A DNA stretch of 64,000 nt from the NCBI GenBank assembly GCA_936450465.1, contig OW388302.1:57414459-57478458 (forward strand), written 5' to 3'. Under the pieces are notes generated by a model that saw nothing but the letters and a program-made list of their open reading frames with translations, was not told the DNA's origin and did no database searches. Within the stretch, counting starts at the first letter, position 1; every line of letters starts with the position of its first letter. Positions 46,096 through 59,400 of the stretch are shown here, in pieces. Made by a program: the position numbers and the translations under genes. Origin of the DNA: Gibbula magus (lineage: Eukaryota > Mollusca > Gastropoda > Trochida > Trochidae).

Positions 46096-47817
46096 GTAAA
46101 TCAAGTAAATATTTATTCTTTCAAACTCAATCAAGATGATGTACAACTTGTAGAAACGTAAACAACGCATCACAATATTCATGTAATGTAGACTCCTTCA
46201 TTGGTCAAGGTGATCAAGGGAGATAACTCAAGGCTAGCAAAGGGAGACAATTTGTGTGTAAATAATGTATGTAGCTGTCTACTTATGTCAGTCAGTGAAC
46301 ATTACTTTGAAGAGATCATCTTCTTTCGTCAGACTACAAACACAAGAATAAAACTCACATATCTCAAAAATGGCTATTGTTTTTGTCTTTTGTTTCGCAA
46401 AGATTCAACAGACATGGGCAGGACAACCAGAAGTGTGGAAGGTCAAGGTCAATACACATGTTGCGGAAGGTCAAGGTCAATACACATTATGCAGCTGACC
46501 TTGGACCACTCTTCTATCTGAAACCTGAAATCGCAAGAAACAAGTATTGATTGTGTTTTTAGTCCATCAGATCGCTTTGGACACGGATTTGCCGACAGCC
46601 TTTACACTTTTCACATTGGCACTGTCTAATACTGTTTTGAAAGTGCAACTGATATGTTTTGAGAATTTATTCCTACCCTTTATGAATTCCTAATTAAAGC
46701 GTCCATGTCTCCTGCCTACACAATTAGTTTTTAAACCACAACTCTTTCCAAAGTATATATGCGTGTGTTGAAAAATTTACAACATCTCAAAAGTATGCAC
46801 TTTCTAAATATTAATTGCTGCGAAATGCCGCAAAGATGGAGGCGTTATGACTGGGCTAGAACATATTATGAGAAGGACGTATTTAAATCAACAAAGAAAA
46901 AAATATATCGACAAACAAGCCTAGATGGCTTATGTAAATGCCACACGTGTTTGCACAAAAATTGTATGAAATATTATTAATTTGTTTCGTAGTCAACTGA
47001 TGCACTTCAGTGACTTCACAAATCGTTTTGATACAATAATAAATTTATGAACAGATTGTAGGGTATTCATATTCGTCTGGTGTGATACTATGATAGAATT
47101 ATTGCCATATACTACATCCTGTATGGAGAAACCTTTCTCATAGAAAACAGATTTGTAACTAACAGGCCCGTAGCAACAGGGGGGGCTCTTTTCCAAAGTG
47201 TTTTTCAACCTGAAAGACATTGCAAATAACTTCGTGAGAGAAAATTCTGATGATGTACGTAACGTTTGCATGTAAGTTACAAGTATCGTGTCTGACGCAT
47301 CTAAATTGACAATGACAATAAACACAACTGGCTCTATATACTTCGTAAGAAGTGAGGATAGGATGTTAATTTTTTGGAAAATTCTGATGGTGCAAGTAGA
47401 TGTTTTAGAGTATAACGCATACTACGTAGAAAAGTTTTGCAACGTTTATCCAACGTACCTTTTGAGGATGAGTAAGTTTATGTACGAAGATGTACTGTAT
47501 ACATTCTTACCCAAGCGGGCACAGATATGCCGGGTATTAAAGTTTTCATAATGGTCATGGGAATTACAGTTTTTCTAAATATAACTTGCTTTTTGATTGG
47601 TTGACGGAACTACTTTGCGCTCATTCATGAATTGTTTAGCTATCCTGTTTAAGCTAAATCACATAATTGAACAATTTCGAGCATTCCTAATTGAAGTCAC
47701 ACGTCAGTAAAACATATTAAATATAAAATCGTGTTCAACCTAAGTCTCGGAGACCGTAATGACAGTATTAAACTTTCAAGGCGAAGCAGCATGCAAGAGT
47801 CGCCGGCTGCACTGCCG

Positions 47818-47869
47818 TGACGTCATTGCTTTGTGACGTCATTAACCATGACGTCATTTGGTGACGTAA
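47818..47869. promoter_or_regulatory. Cluster of four CRE-like sites
   Basis: TGACGTCA at 47818-47825, 47834-47841 and 47849-47856, then TGACGTAA at 47862-47869. TGACGTCA is the CREB/ATF site. Four in 52 bases is far above chance, but no adjacent gene is apparent. Confidence 0.6.
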
Positions 47870-48196
47870 TTACACTCCTATCTTGCATTCCAACAGTGCG
47901 ATTGTTAGTTCACGTTTTAACTAATTTTCTCTCATTCTGCGACATAATTTACAAAATAAACGAGTTGTTTACTATGTCAGTAAACCGTTTTGGCAATACA
48001 ATTCAACAGTTACTTTAGAATAGTTCTGAATAAATAGAGCAAGTTGCAAACTATGTAGATATGCGCATCTTGAAGGTGTGAAAGAGTTTATGAATGGCGT
48101 ATGACTACAATTTGTATTTTACAGTCTAATCAAAGATCGTGAATTGGGGTCTTTGTTCTTCGATTTTTACGCATTAAACTGATCTTGGGTAAGAAA

Positions 48197-48344
48197 AAGA
48201 ATAACCAACTCGGTGCTCGGAATTACGAATTATCTGTCCCTCGTGAATTATTATGTCAAACTCCTCGCTAAAGCTCGGAGTTTATCACAATAATAAACTC
48301 GGGACAAATAATCCGTAATTCCTCGCAACTCGTTGATTATTCTT
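48197..48344. mobile_element. Fold-back (long inverted repeat) MITE, family C
   Basis: Two arms of about 72 bases. The left holds CGGAATTACGAATTATCTGT and the right, reversed, GGAATTACGGATTATTTGTC. Diverged partial relatives occur at 52435-52512 and 63355-63460. Confidence 0.82.
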
Positions 48345-48385
48345 ATAATATTAAACAAGTATCTGAATAACAATTAATACAATAA

Positions 48386-48403
48386 CCCCCCCCCCCCCCC
48401 CCC
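48386..48403. repeat. Homopolymer run of 18 C
   Basis: Uninterrupted C tract next to the fold-back element. Its true length may differ because such runs are hard to sequence. Confidence 0.95.
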
Positions 48404-49074
48404 GAGCTTACAAATTCCAAATTCCTTTTCGTCATTTAGGCTGTGCAGAGTGCAGACTAGGTTAACATATAGTCCAATGCAATGAGTCGGTCACAATATC
48501 GCCCTGCAACGTTTGAGTGAGAGGTATAGTGACTTTGCAAATTTGTACACATGTTACTGTTATTATACGTCTACTGGCATTTATGGCAATAAAGTTGAAG
48601 TTTAAGGTTTATAATAAAATGTTTATTTTGATGATAGAGGTCTGGTCTGGTCATGATATTTCAAAGGAGTCCACATTCATGTCTCTATCACAGTAAGTGA
48701 ATTATAGGTATTTAATTCAAATCCACTGTCCTGTCGCCACGGTAGCAATCAAGCCTCGTATATATTTTTTTATCACTTTATTTTTGTGTGGCTACCATAC
48801 ATAGTCATAGAGCATATATTTTCAACATGTAATACATTTTCTCTTTCTATCACCACAAACCAGATAAAACAACAAACATCATAATGGACGTTCCCTGCGA
48901 CACTTGCCGAGGCGTTTATTACGATCGTGCACCGTACAAGATCTCACAAATATGATTCGCGCCTCACCACTCAACCCACCACAAATCATTAATCAGGACG
49001 CTCACTTTGTCTGGCATAACTGTTTCCATGTATCACACTTCGGTTTACCATATAGCATTCAGCATCACTGCATT

Positions 49075-49440
49075 CAAGATGTTACTGTAACATCTACTCC
49101 ACCTACAAGGTAGGCATCAAGCACTGCATACTCCAGTTGTTACTGTAACATAACCCGCCTACGAGGTAGGCACCAATCACTGCAATTCCCAGCTGTTACG
49201 GTAACATATAACCCGCCTATAAGGTAGGCACCAATCACTGCATATTCCAGATGTTACTGTAACATATAACCCGCCTACAAGGTAGGCACCATGTACTGCA
49301 TATTCCAGATGTTACTGTAACATAACCCGCCTTCAAGGTAGGCACCAATCACTGCAATTCCCAGACGTTACTGTAGCATAACCCGCCTACAAGGTAGGCA
49401 CCAATGCAATCACTATAATTCCCAGATGTTACTGAAACCT
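49075..49440. repeat. 58-bp tandem array
   Basis: About six copies holding ACCCGCCTACAAGGTAGGCA, CCAATCACTGCA and GTTACTGTAACAT. Each unit carries two short palindromes (CCTACAAGGTAGG and GTTACTGTAAC). Confidence 0.9.
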
Positions 49441-49519
49441 CGAATTATCTACACAAAGTTGGTACCCAGCACTACAGCAGTGTCAAATTACTACTAAGTA
49501 CTCACACTTCAACATATCC

Positions 49520-50080
49520 CAACCATCACTCGTAAACATGAATTCATGCCACGAAGCATCACTTGATACCCATGTACCATGAACCATTACTTCATGAATT
49601 ATTATTTATAACTGAACAATCACTTCGTGAACCCCGTCTCCTTTATTCATGGACTTTCACTTCAGAGCCCATTACTTCATAATCATGAGCCATCACGCCA
49701 CACATCATGAACCCTTCACTACATGAACGGTGAACAACACTTCACAACCATAAATATTCAATTCACGAACCATGACTCACAACTTCATAACAATGAAGAC
49801 TAATCTCATATCCATGAACAACCGCTGTATGAACCAAGAACCATCATTTCATAAATCACAACTTCATCAACGAATACTTCAATAAAATTCACCATGAACC
49901 ATAAGTTTATTGACAATAACCACTTCTTCATCAACCATTAGGCATCATACACTATTTATTAGCCATAACCACCACTTGTGAACCTCTAGCCATCATTTAC
50001 ACCCCAATCCATACCTTCATAAGTCGTGGATCATCACTTCAACAGCCACCACCATCACCTCTCATCAGTGAGGCATTACT
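49520..50080. repeat. Degenerate ~20-bp satellite-like tract
   Basis: Many imperfect copies of ACCATCACTTCATGAACC, alternating with CATGAACCATTACTTCAT-like phrases. Decay makes the exact period unclear. Confidence 0.55.
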
Positions 50081-51624
50081 TCACAACCACAAATTACATG
50101 TGGCCAAAACATAAACACCACAATGCACACGTCACACTATTTGCCTTCTAAAGACAACTCATTTATTCTTAATACAGCACACCATACATTGACATACCTC
50201 AACGGAAACTATGAAATATCGTCAACATGATACGCTACTGTCGCAGGCGAGAATGAACTTGCCGCGCTCTGATGTCACATTTATAGACGTCTCTCACAGC
50301 GTCCTCTTCACAGGCATTACCTCCCATTTTATCTGGTTTATTCCCAAAGAGAAAGCAATTTCTCTCTAATTCGCCCAACTTAAACGATAGAAATTACATG
50401 TACATTCAGGTTGGCATGGTTGGTTTTTATGGTATACATTTCCATTAAAACATAACAATGCAGTGAATAATTATGTAAAAAGACTGTGGCATGAAGACCA
50501 AAAGGACATACATTTTTCATATCTACATTCAGTGTAGAGAATCTGCTTACTGACGTTATAAGTGTCTTGGAGGACTGATTTAAAGCCAGTTATATGCGGT
50601 TTTCTATTTTGACATTTGCAGGTGTATATAAAATGTTTGGTAATAATAAAGATCAAATTTATTACACCATTTCTTTTTTCTTTGTAGCCAAACATAATGT
50701 GTGTTATTTTTGGTTGGCCACGGTAGCAATCAGGCCTCGTATATGCTATTGGCATGTGTCATGCAGGTTGACCTCCACAAGAAGAGATGCACACAGAACA
50801 AGAGAGTTCAGTGAGAGGGAGAGAGTTCAGTGAGAGGGAGATGTTTAGTTACATAGGGTGGTTAGGATGCATACTCTTGTTATACTGGGGTTAGAAATTA
50901 TATACGGTCAATTTCTAATATACTGTTATTAAATTTGTTGGCGCTATAGAAATCCATTGGCTCTTATTTGTTCCACAGTGTTACATCTTCTTCAATTTAT
51001 TATAATATTCCTATTGCCCAAAAGGTTTTACAACAGATTTCAGCTTTAGGCTTTCAGGCTTTATAAGTTCTATAGACGAGGGTACAGATAATGTATAGGA
51101 CATGGTCAGTGGGGATCCCTCTGCGACCACAGTGTCTAATGTTTTAACCCCGTTGATTAAGGAGTATGTATACGCATGTTCAGCTCCCCAGTGCCAATGC
51201 TTTTGTGTAGAAATAAAAAAAGTTTACGAACGGAAAACCTGATGTGAAACACCATACAAAGTCAAGTTATGTGATTGATACTCTGTTTGTACATAGAACG
51301 TGTTTACTCTTTCAGTTAAGAAATTAAGGTCTGGATTGCAATACTCTCTAATGTCAAGGATATAGAACTCGGACACTTTGAAACAAAGTTTTAAAGATTT
51401 CTTCAGGATTGTAAAAAAAAAGAAGAAGTTTTGTTCCGAATGATATTTTGTTAAGGTGAAATAAATCATTCTCGTTCCGTTATGCAAGGAGACACACTCG
51501 TTCTTTGGCTCTGCAGGGAATATATGACAAAGATTAAAGGCGACCGAATGCACATACATACAAACGTGTTAAACGACGTGAAACCGCTTAAAACGGAATG
51601 AGCTTATCTTGATTGCTTGCTTGG

Positions 51625-52102
51625 TTAAAGGTACATCCATTGTGTTGTTGGGGGTCAAATATGCCAAACGTTATAAATAATATAATATATAAACTTTATC
51701 GAGAAGTACCAACTGTTACCGAAAACTACCATTTTGATGATACTCGACTTAGTATACTGACGATGTGAAGGTAAAAGTGTCGATTTCTGATCGAAAACCG
51801 GACAATGCATCGCGTGTGGGGCGCGCCAATGAGTCAAACGTAATTTGGGAATCTTATTTAAAACAGACAAAGTAACAAATTTGGGTTCATGATGTTTAAA
51901 AGGTCATATAACTACTGTGCATGTGAATAGGACATGCACTTTCGGTTTCTGCACATGTATAATGATGTTACTCGATTTTAATTGGAAACTAGTAATTATG
52001 ATATATTTGGCGATTGGGGATGAATATGCAAGCTGAGTGAATTTGTTTGTATTGTAAAGCCAAATAAAATTATATGAAACACAATTGATTCACCTTTAAA
52101 GG
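51625..52102. mobile_element. MITE-A copy 2, intact
   Basis: 478 bp from TTAAAGGTACATCCATTGTG to CACAATTGATTCACCTTTAA. It aligns along its length with the split copy at 38954-41633 and reads CAATGCATCGCG where the other copy holds Tigger. Confidence 0.87.
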
Positions 52103-52325
52103 GACACCGCGTCGAGGATAAAAATCAGATTATGTGTATCTACCTATGCTCATTAACATGTCTTCTAACAAGTCACAGACACCCAATTTCAGACAATTGA
52201 CGTAATTGGTAATAGCACTACTGCATGTAGACAGTGAAGTGAAGCGTAACTCGTTAGCCGATACTCTAATCAGCTTAGTTAGATAAAGATGAGACTCATT
52301 TTTATCCTCAACGGTGTCCCTTTAA
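52098..52325. mobile_element. MITE-B
   Basis: 228 bp with inverted ends TTAAAGGGACACCGCGTCGA and, reversed, TTAAAGGGACACCGTTGAGG, each followed by GGATAAAAATSAG-type sequence. TTAA lies at both edges. It begins inside the right end of MITE-A copy 2, so it either inserted there or shares its target. Confidence 0.87.
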
Positions 52326-53209
52326 GCTGAGAGATAGGAGATCATTTTGGTCGACATGATACTCCGGCTTGCCTAGACGGATAGGGTACATTTATTTGGT
52401 TAGTTAATAAGTTAGTGAAAATATCAATCAACACGGTGATCGGAATTACGAATAAGTTGTTCCTCGTGAATTATTATGTCAAACTCATCGCAAATGCTCG
52501 CGATTTATCATAATCATTTTATAGTAAATGTAGCTATCATAGTTTGTTTTGATTATAACCACTACGCTTTCATCTGCTAGTAAGCATATGTGCTCAACAG
52601 TTTTACTGAAAATGACGCAAATTTAAAGATTGTATACGTTATCAAATTCGGAGAGCAATATGAAAAAGGAATTTATTCATTACCTGTAAACAGGGTATGG
52701 TATCAAATATTTACCTGTAGTCAATGTATAGTATCAAATTAGACGTGTCTGTTATACCTTGGCTTAACTAGAAACTATCTATAGGGTTTTCTTTAATTTT
52801 TCATTTTAATTGACAAAATACCAGACATTGGATAACTTTAACTCAGAACGGAGAGTGAAAGTGTACATTACATATGAGCAGCGTAGAACTAACATGTCTC
52901 CTACAGCCCGTAACTTGGCAAATGAGTTCCAAATGTGAATTTCAAGGATTTTATTTTAAAATATTAAAACTAATGTTGAAATAGCTAGGTTTGAAGTTTA
53001 TCTTAAATACTCATACAACTTCATTTCAGCATGGATGAATATATCATTAAAACAGGAAGAAAGTATGCTGAATGTTTGTCAATAACTGTCATACTTTCAT
53101 GTATTAACAAATACATGCACATTACGGAAGCTTTACATGTTTTTAAAGCTTATTTTGTCGCACTCTTACTGAAGAAACCATCCTGGTGAACCACACCAGT
53201 GCTAACACC

Positions 53210-53453
53210 ATGTTTTACACTTTGATCCTCCTCTTCACACTAATACCAGGCAGCATCTACAAGACATGGAACCAGAGAACACTTCAGCCCTATGGTCCAA
53301 AAATGTGTGAAGAGCTCTGTCAGAATCCCCAAGAGTGTTCAGACCACGTGTTTGATGAAGTGCAGTTGAAATGTCGACTTGTCACCAAAGCCCCGTCTTC
53401 AATGCACAAGTCGAGCCAAGCCAAGTATGACCATCACGCAACCACATCAAAAG
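53210..53453 (+). CDS. First exon of a secreted-type protein with a four-cysteine (PAN/apple-like) region
   Basis: The 81 codons begin with a clear signal peptide (MFYTLILLFTLIPGSI), then KMCEELCQNPQECSDH and VFDEVQLKCRLV with cysteines at 33, 37, 43 and 55. This resembles the second half of a PAN/apple fold (CxxLCxxNxxC...C), though it is short, and a Ser/His-rich linker follows. It ends at AAAAG|GTAAGG in phase 1. The next + strand acceptor I can support is at 62050, before an ankyrin exon in the matching phase, so both are proposed as one gene. Extra exons may hide in between. The ATG at 53210 (ACACCATG) is preferred. I do not recognise the family with certainty. Confidence 0.6.
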
Positions 53454-56400
53454 GTAAGGATGAAAGACTTAATATTTCCTTCAGTCCAATTGACGAGACA
53501 AAACGGGTCTTACAGACAGCCAGGTAAACACCATCATGATTATATTTCTGTATAGACACTACTTCATCCATCCGTCCTTTTGTTTGTCTGTCATTCCGCG
53601 TCTGGAATTTTCTATTCAAGAGCATAACTCGACAATCTGTGAATTGTAATTTCATGAAAGTTTGTGATCTGTCAAGCAAGCAATGTAGATACATGTTTGG
53701 ATTTGAGGGTTTGAAATTTGGAATTTGAATTCAAGGCTTATCCATAGAAACGCACCGAGAAACTGTAAAATCGAGCTCAATGATCGGATGTAGAAGTGCT
53801 TTTGGGATTTATTTTGACCGTTACCATGGAAAAGCAACTTCCAATTTTGTACCCATATCAGAACTCGCCAAAACCTCATTTGTTATATCCATGGCATTAT
53901 ACATCTTAGAGTTTGCTTCTGGAGCAAAATTCGAGACACCTTTTCAGCTTCTCAGGCGTGAAAGGCAATGTGGACTTATGGCTTGGGCCGCTCTCAGACG
54001 TCTGTTCGTCCTTTGTAAACTTAACATTTTGGACTCAAGAACTGCTTCACCCCCAGAGAAGATTTTTTTTGGAAAGGTACCTTGCACATAGGGGATCAAA
54101 GTTTGTTAATTTTGTCTACACTCCTTTGAAATATGGGCGTGCCCGGCATTATGAGTGAAACCTTTCATCTTCTCTGAAAGAGGTTGTAATAGGAAACATC
54201 TTTGTTACATGAAGACTTGAGTTGTGCACTTGGACTTCACATCTGTCATCTATCCCATCTGTTATCTATCCAATATTAGATTAATTATGTCTGGTCCACT
54301 TATGACAGACCATGTCAATATGAAGATATTCATTTGTCTCATCTGTCATATATCCAATATCAGATGTATTATGACTGGTCCACTAATGACAGACCACGTC
54401 CATAGAAAGATATTCATTTATCTCATCTGTCATCCATCCAATATCAGATGTATTATGACTGGTCCACTAATGACAGACCACGTCCATAGAAAGATATTCA
54501 TTTATCTCATCTGTCATCCATCCAATATCAGATGAATTATGACTGGTCCACTAATGACAGACCACGTCCATAGAAAGATATTCATTTATCCCATCTGTCA
54601 TCTATCCAATATCAGATGAATTATGACTGGTCAACTAATGATAGACCATATCCATAAAAAGATGTTCATTTATCTCATCTGTCATCTATCGAATATCAGA
54701 TGAATTATGACTGGTCAACTAATGATAGACCATATCCATAAAAAGATGTTCATTTATCTCATCTGTCATCTATCGAATATCAGATGAATTATGACTGGTC
54801 CACTAATGACAGGCCATGTCCATATAAAGATGTTCATTTATCTCATCTGTCATCTATCCAATATCAGATGAATTATGACTGGTCCACTAATGACAGGCCA
54901 TGTCCATATAAACATATTCATTTATCCCATCTGTCGTCTATCCAATATCAGATGAATTATGACTGGTCCACTAATGACAGGCCATGTCCATATAAAGATA
55001 TTCATTTATCCCATCTGTCGTCTATCCAATATCAGATGAATTGTGACTGGTCCACTAATGACAGGCCATGTCCTTATAAAGATATTCATTTATCTCATCT
55101 GTCATCTATCCAATATCAGATGAATTATGACTGGTCCACTAATGACAGGCCATGTCCATATAAAGATGTTCATTTATCTCATCTGTCTTATATCCAATAT
55201 CAGATGAATTGTGACTGGTCCACTAATGACAGGCCATGTCCATATAAAGATATTCATTTATCCCATCTGTTATCTATCCAATATCAGATGGATTATGACT
55301 GGTCCACTAATGACAACCCTGTCCATAGAAAGATGTTCATTTATCCCATCTGTCGTCTATCCAATATCAGATGAATTATGACTGGTCCACTAATGACAGA
55401 CCATGTCCATAGAAAGATATTCATTTATCCCATCTGTCGTCTATCCAATATCAGATGAATTGTGACTGGTCCACTAATGACAGGCCATGTCCATATAAAG
55501 ATAATCATTTATCCCATCTGTCATCTATCCAATATCAGATGAATTATGACTGGTCCACTAATGACAGGCCATGTCCATATAAAGATGTTCATTTATCCCA
55601 TCTGTCGTCTATCCAATATCAGATGGATTATGACTGGTCCACTAATGACAGGCCATGTCCATATAAAGATATTCATTTATCCCATCTGTCATCTATCCAA
55701 TATCAGATGGATTATGACTGGTCCACTAATGACAACCCTGTCCATAGAAAGATGTTCATTTATCCCATCTGTCGTCTATCCAATATCAGATGAATTATGA
55801 CTGGTCCACTTGTGACAGGCCATGTCCATATAAAGATATTCATTTATCTCATCTGTCTTATATCCAATATCAGATGAATTGTGACTGGTCCACTAATGAC
55901 AGGCCATGTCCATATAAAGATGTTCATTTATCTCATCTGTCATCTATCGAATATCAGATGAATTATGACTGGTCAACTAATGATAGACCATATCCATAAA
56001 AAGATGTTCATTTATCTCATCTGTCATCTATCGAATATCAGATGAATTATGACTGGTCCACTAATGACAGGCCATGTCCATATAAAGATGTTCATTTATC
56101 TCATCTGTCATCTATCCAATATCAGATGAATTATGACTGGTCCACTAATGACAGGCCATGTCCATATAAAGATATTCATTTATCCCATCTGTCGTCTATC
56201 CAATATCAGATGAATTATGACTGGTCCACTAATGACAGGCCATGTCCATATAAAGATATTCATTTATCCCATCTGTCATCTATCCAATATCAGATGAATT
56301 GTGACTGGTCCACTAATGACAGGCCATGTCCTTATAAAGATATTCATTTATCTCATCTGTCATCTATCCAATATCAGATGAATTATGACTGGTCCACTAA

Positions 56401-59400
56401 TGACAGGCCATGTCCATATAAAGATGTTCATTTATCTCATCTGTCGTCTATCCACTATCAGATGAATTGTGACTGGTCCACTAATGACAGGCAATGTCCA
56501 TATACAGATATTCATTTATCTCATCTGTCTTATATCCAATATCAGATGAATTGTGACTGGTCCACTAATGACAGGCCATGTCCATATAAAGATATTCATT
56601 TATCCCATCTGTTATCTATCCAATATCAGATGGATGATGACTGGTCCACTAATGACAACCCTGTCCATAGAAAGATGTTCATTTATCCCATCTGTCGTCT
56701 ATCCAATATCAGATGAATTATGACTGGTCCACTAATGACAGACCATGTCCATAGAAAGATATTCATTTATCCCATCTGTCGTCTATCCAATATCAGATGA
56801 ATTGTGACTGGTCCACTAATGACAGGCCATGTCCATATAAAGATATTCATTTATCCCATCTGTCATCTATCCAATATCAGATGAATTATGACTGGTCCAC
56901 TAATGACAGGCCATGTCCATATAAAGATGTTCATTTATCCCATCTGTCGTCTATCCAATATCAGATGAATTATGACTGGTCCACTAATGACAGGCCATGT
57001 CCATATAAAGATATTCATTTATCCCATCTGTCGTCTATCCAATATCAGATGGATTATGACTGGTCCACTAATGACAACCCTGTCCATAGAAAGATGTTCA
57101 TTTATCCCATCTGTCATCTATCCAATATCAGATGGATTATGACGGGTCCACTAATGACAGGCCATGTCCATATAAAGATATTCATTTATCTCATATGTCA
57201 TCTATCCAATATCAGATGAATTGTGACTGGTCCACTAATGACAGGCCATGTCCATATAAAGTTATTCATTTATCCCATCTGTTATCTATCCAATATCAGA
57301 TGGATTATGACTGGTCCACTAATGACAGGCCATGTCCATATAAAGATATTCATTTATCCCATCTGTTATCTATCCAATATCAGATGGATTATGACTGGTC
57401 CACTAATGACAGGCCATGTCCATATAAAGATATTCATTTATCTCATCTGTCATCTATCCAATATCAGATGAATTGTGACTGGTCCACTAATGACAGGCCA
57501 TGTCCATATAAAGATATTCATTTATCTCATCTGTCATATATCCAATATCAGATGAATTGTGACTGGTCCACTAATGACAGACCATGTCCATATAAAGATA
57601 TTCATTTATCTCATCTGTCATCTATCCAATATCAGATGAATTGTGACTGGTCCACTAATGACAGGCCATGTCCATATAAAGATATTCATTCATCTCATCT
57701 GTCTTATATCCAATATCAGATGAATTGTGACTGGTCCACTAATGACAGGCCATGTCCATATAAAGATATTCATTTATCCCATCTGTCATATATCCACTAT
57801 CAGATGAATTGTGACTGGTCCACTAGTGACAGGCCATGTCCATATAAAGATATTCATTTATCCCATCTGTCGTCTATCCAATATCAGATGGATTATGACT
57901 GGTCCACTAATGACAACAATGTCCATAGAAAGATGTTCATTTATCCCATCTGTCGTCTATCCAATATCAGATGAATTATGTCTGGTCCACTAATGACAGG
58001 CCATGTCCATATAAAGATATTCATTTATCCCATCTGTCGTCTATCCAATATCAGATGAATTGTGACTGGTCCACTAATGACAGACCATGTCCATAGAAAG
58101 ATATTAATTCATCCCATCTGTCGTCTATCCAATATCAGATGAATTGTGACTGGTCCACTAATGACAGGCCATGTCCATAGAAAGATATTCATTTACCCAT
58201 CTGTCATCTATCCACTATCAGATGAATTATGACTGGTCCACTAATGACAGGCCATGTCCATATAAAGATATTCATTTATCCCATCTGTCGTCTATCCACT
58301 ATCAGATGAATTGTGACTGGTCCACTAGTGACAGGCCATGTCCATATAAAGATATTCATTTATCCCATCTGTCGTCTATCCAATATCAGATGGATTATGA
58401 CTGGTCCACTAATGACAGGCCATGTCCATATAAAGTTATTCATTTATCCCATCTGTTATCTATCCAATATCAGATGGATTATGACTGGTCCACTAATGAC
58501 AGGCCATGTCCATATAAAGATATTCATTTATCCCATCTGTTATCTATCCAATATCAGATGGATTATGACTGGTCCACTAATGACAGGCCATGTCCATATA
58601 AAGATATTCATTTATCCCATCTGTCGTCTATCCACTATCAGATGAGTTATGATTGGTCCACTAATGAAAGACCTAGTCCATATAAAGATATTCATTTATC
58701 TCATCTGTCATATATCCACTATCAGATGAATTATGACTGGTCCACTAATGACAGACCATGTCCATAGAAAGATATTAATTTATCCCATCTGTCATCTATC
58801 CAATATCAGATGAATTATGACTGGTCCACTAATGACAGACCATGTCAATAGAAAGATGTTCATTTATCCCATCTGTCGTCTATCGAATATCAGATGAATT
58901 ATGACTGGTCCACTAATGACAGACCATGTCCATAGAAAGATGTTCATTTATCCCATCTGTCATCTATCCAATATCAGATGAATTATGACTGGTCCACTAA
59001 TGACAGACCATGTCCATATGAAGATGTTCATTTATCCCATCTGTCATATATCCAATATCAGATGAATTATGACTGGGCCACTAATGACAGCCCATGTCCA
59101 TATAAAGATATTCATTTATCTCAGCTGTCATATATCCAATATCAGATGAATTATGACTGGTCCACTAATGACAGACCATGTCCATATAAAGATATTCATT
59201 TATCCCATCTGTTATCTATGCAATATCAGATGAATTATGACTGGTCCACTAGTGACAGACCATGTCCATAGAAAGATATTCATTTATCCCATCTGTTATC
59301 TATCCAATATCAGATGAATTATGACTGGTCCACTAATGACAGACCATGTCCATAGAAATATATTAAATAATCCCATCTGTCATCTATCCAATATCAGATG

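Larger units (their letters stand above)
42041..46110 (+). other. ZO 3' UTR, proposed extent
   Basis: No other gene start intervenes before an AATAAA at 46090-46095. The stretch holds the 39/40-bp array, a short repeat near 44440-44570 and a dispersed repeat at 44836-45290. An ATTAAA near 44318 could give a shorter form. The extent is inference. Confidence 0.4.
46111..53209. other. Intergenic region
   Basis: I find no gene I can support in these 7.1 kb. It holds a CRE-like cluster (47818), a fold-back element (48197), a run of 18 C (48386), a 58-bp array (49075), a degenerate satellite (about 49520-50080) and two MITEs (51625-52325). Open frames of up to about 110 codons occur but have no recognisable motif. 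Confidence 0.55.

Noticed and set aside
46993..47551. Overlapping frames of 110 (-) and 87 (+) codons
   Set aside because: No recognisable motif, AT-rich composition, and the frames lie opposite one another without promoter or splice support.
53780..54158. Frames of 81-103 codons between the signal-peptide exon and the array
   Set aside because: Their sequence overlaps dispersed-repeat phrases (GGACTTATGGCTTGGG) and shows no domain.
54784..59271. Open frames of up to 280 codons with a 28-residue repeat in the 84-bp array
   Set aside because: Same arithmetic effect. Two other-frame versions are open too, many units carry TAG, and there are no splice sites or start context to support translation.
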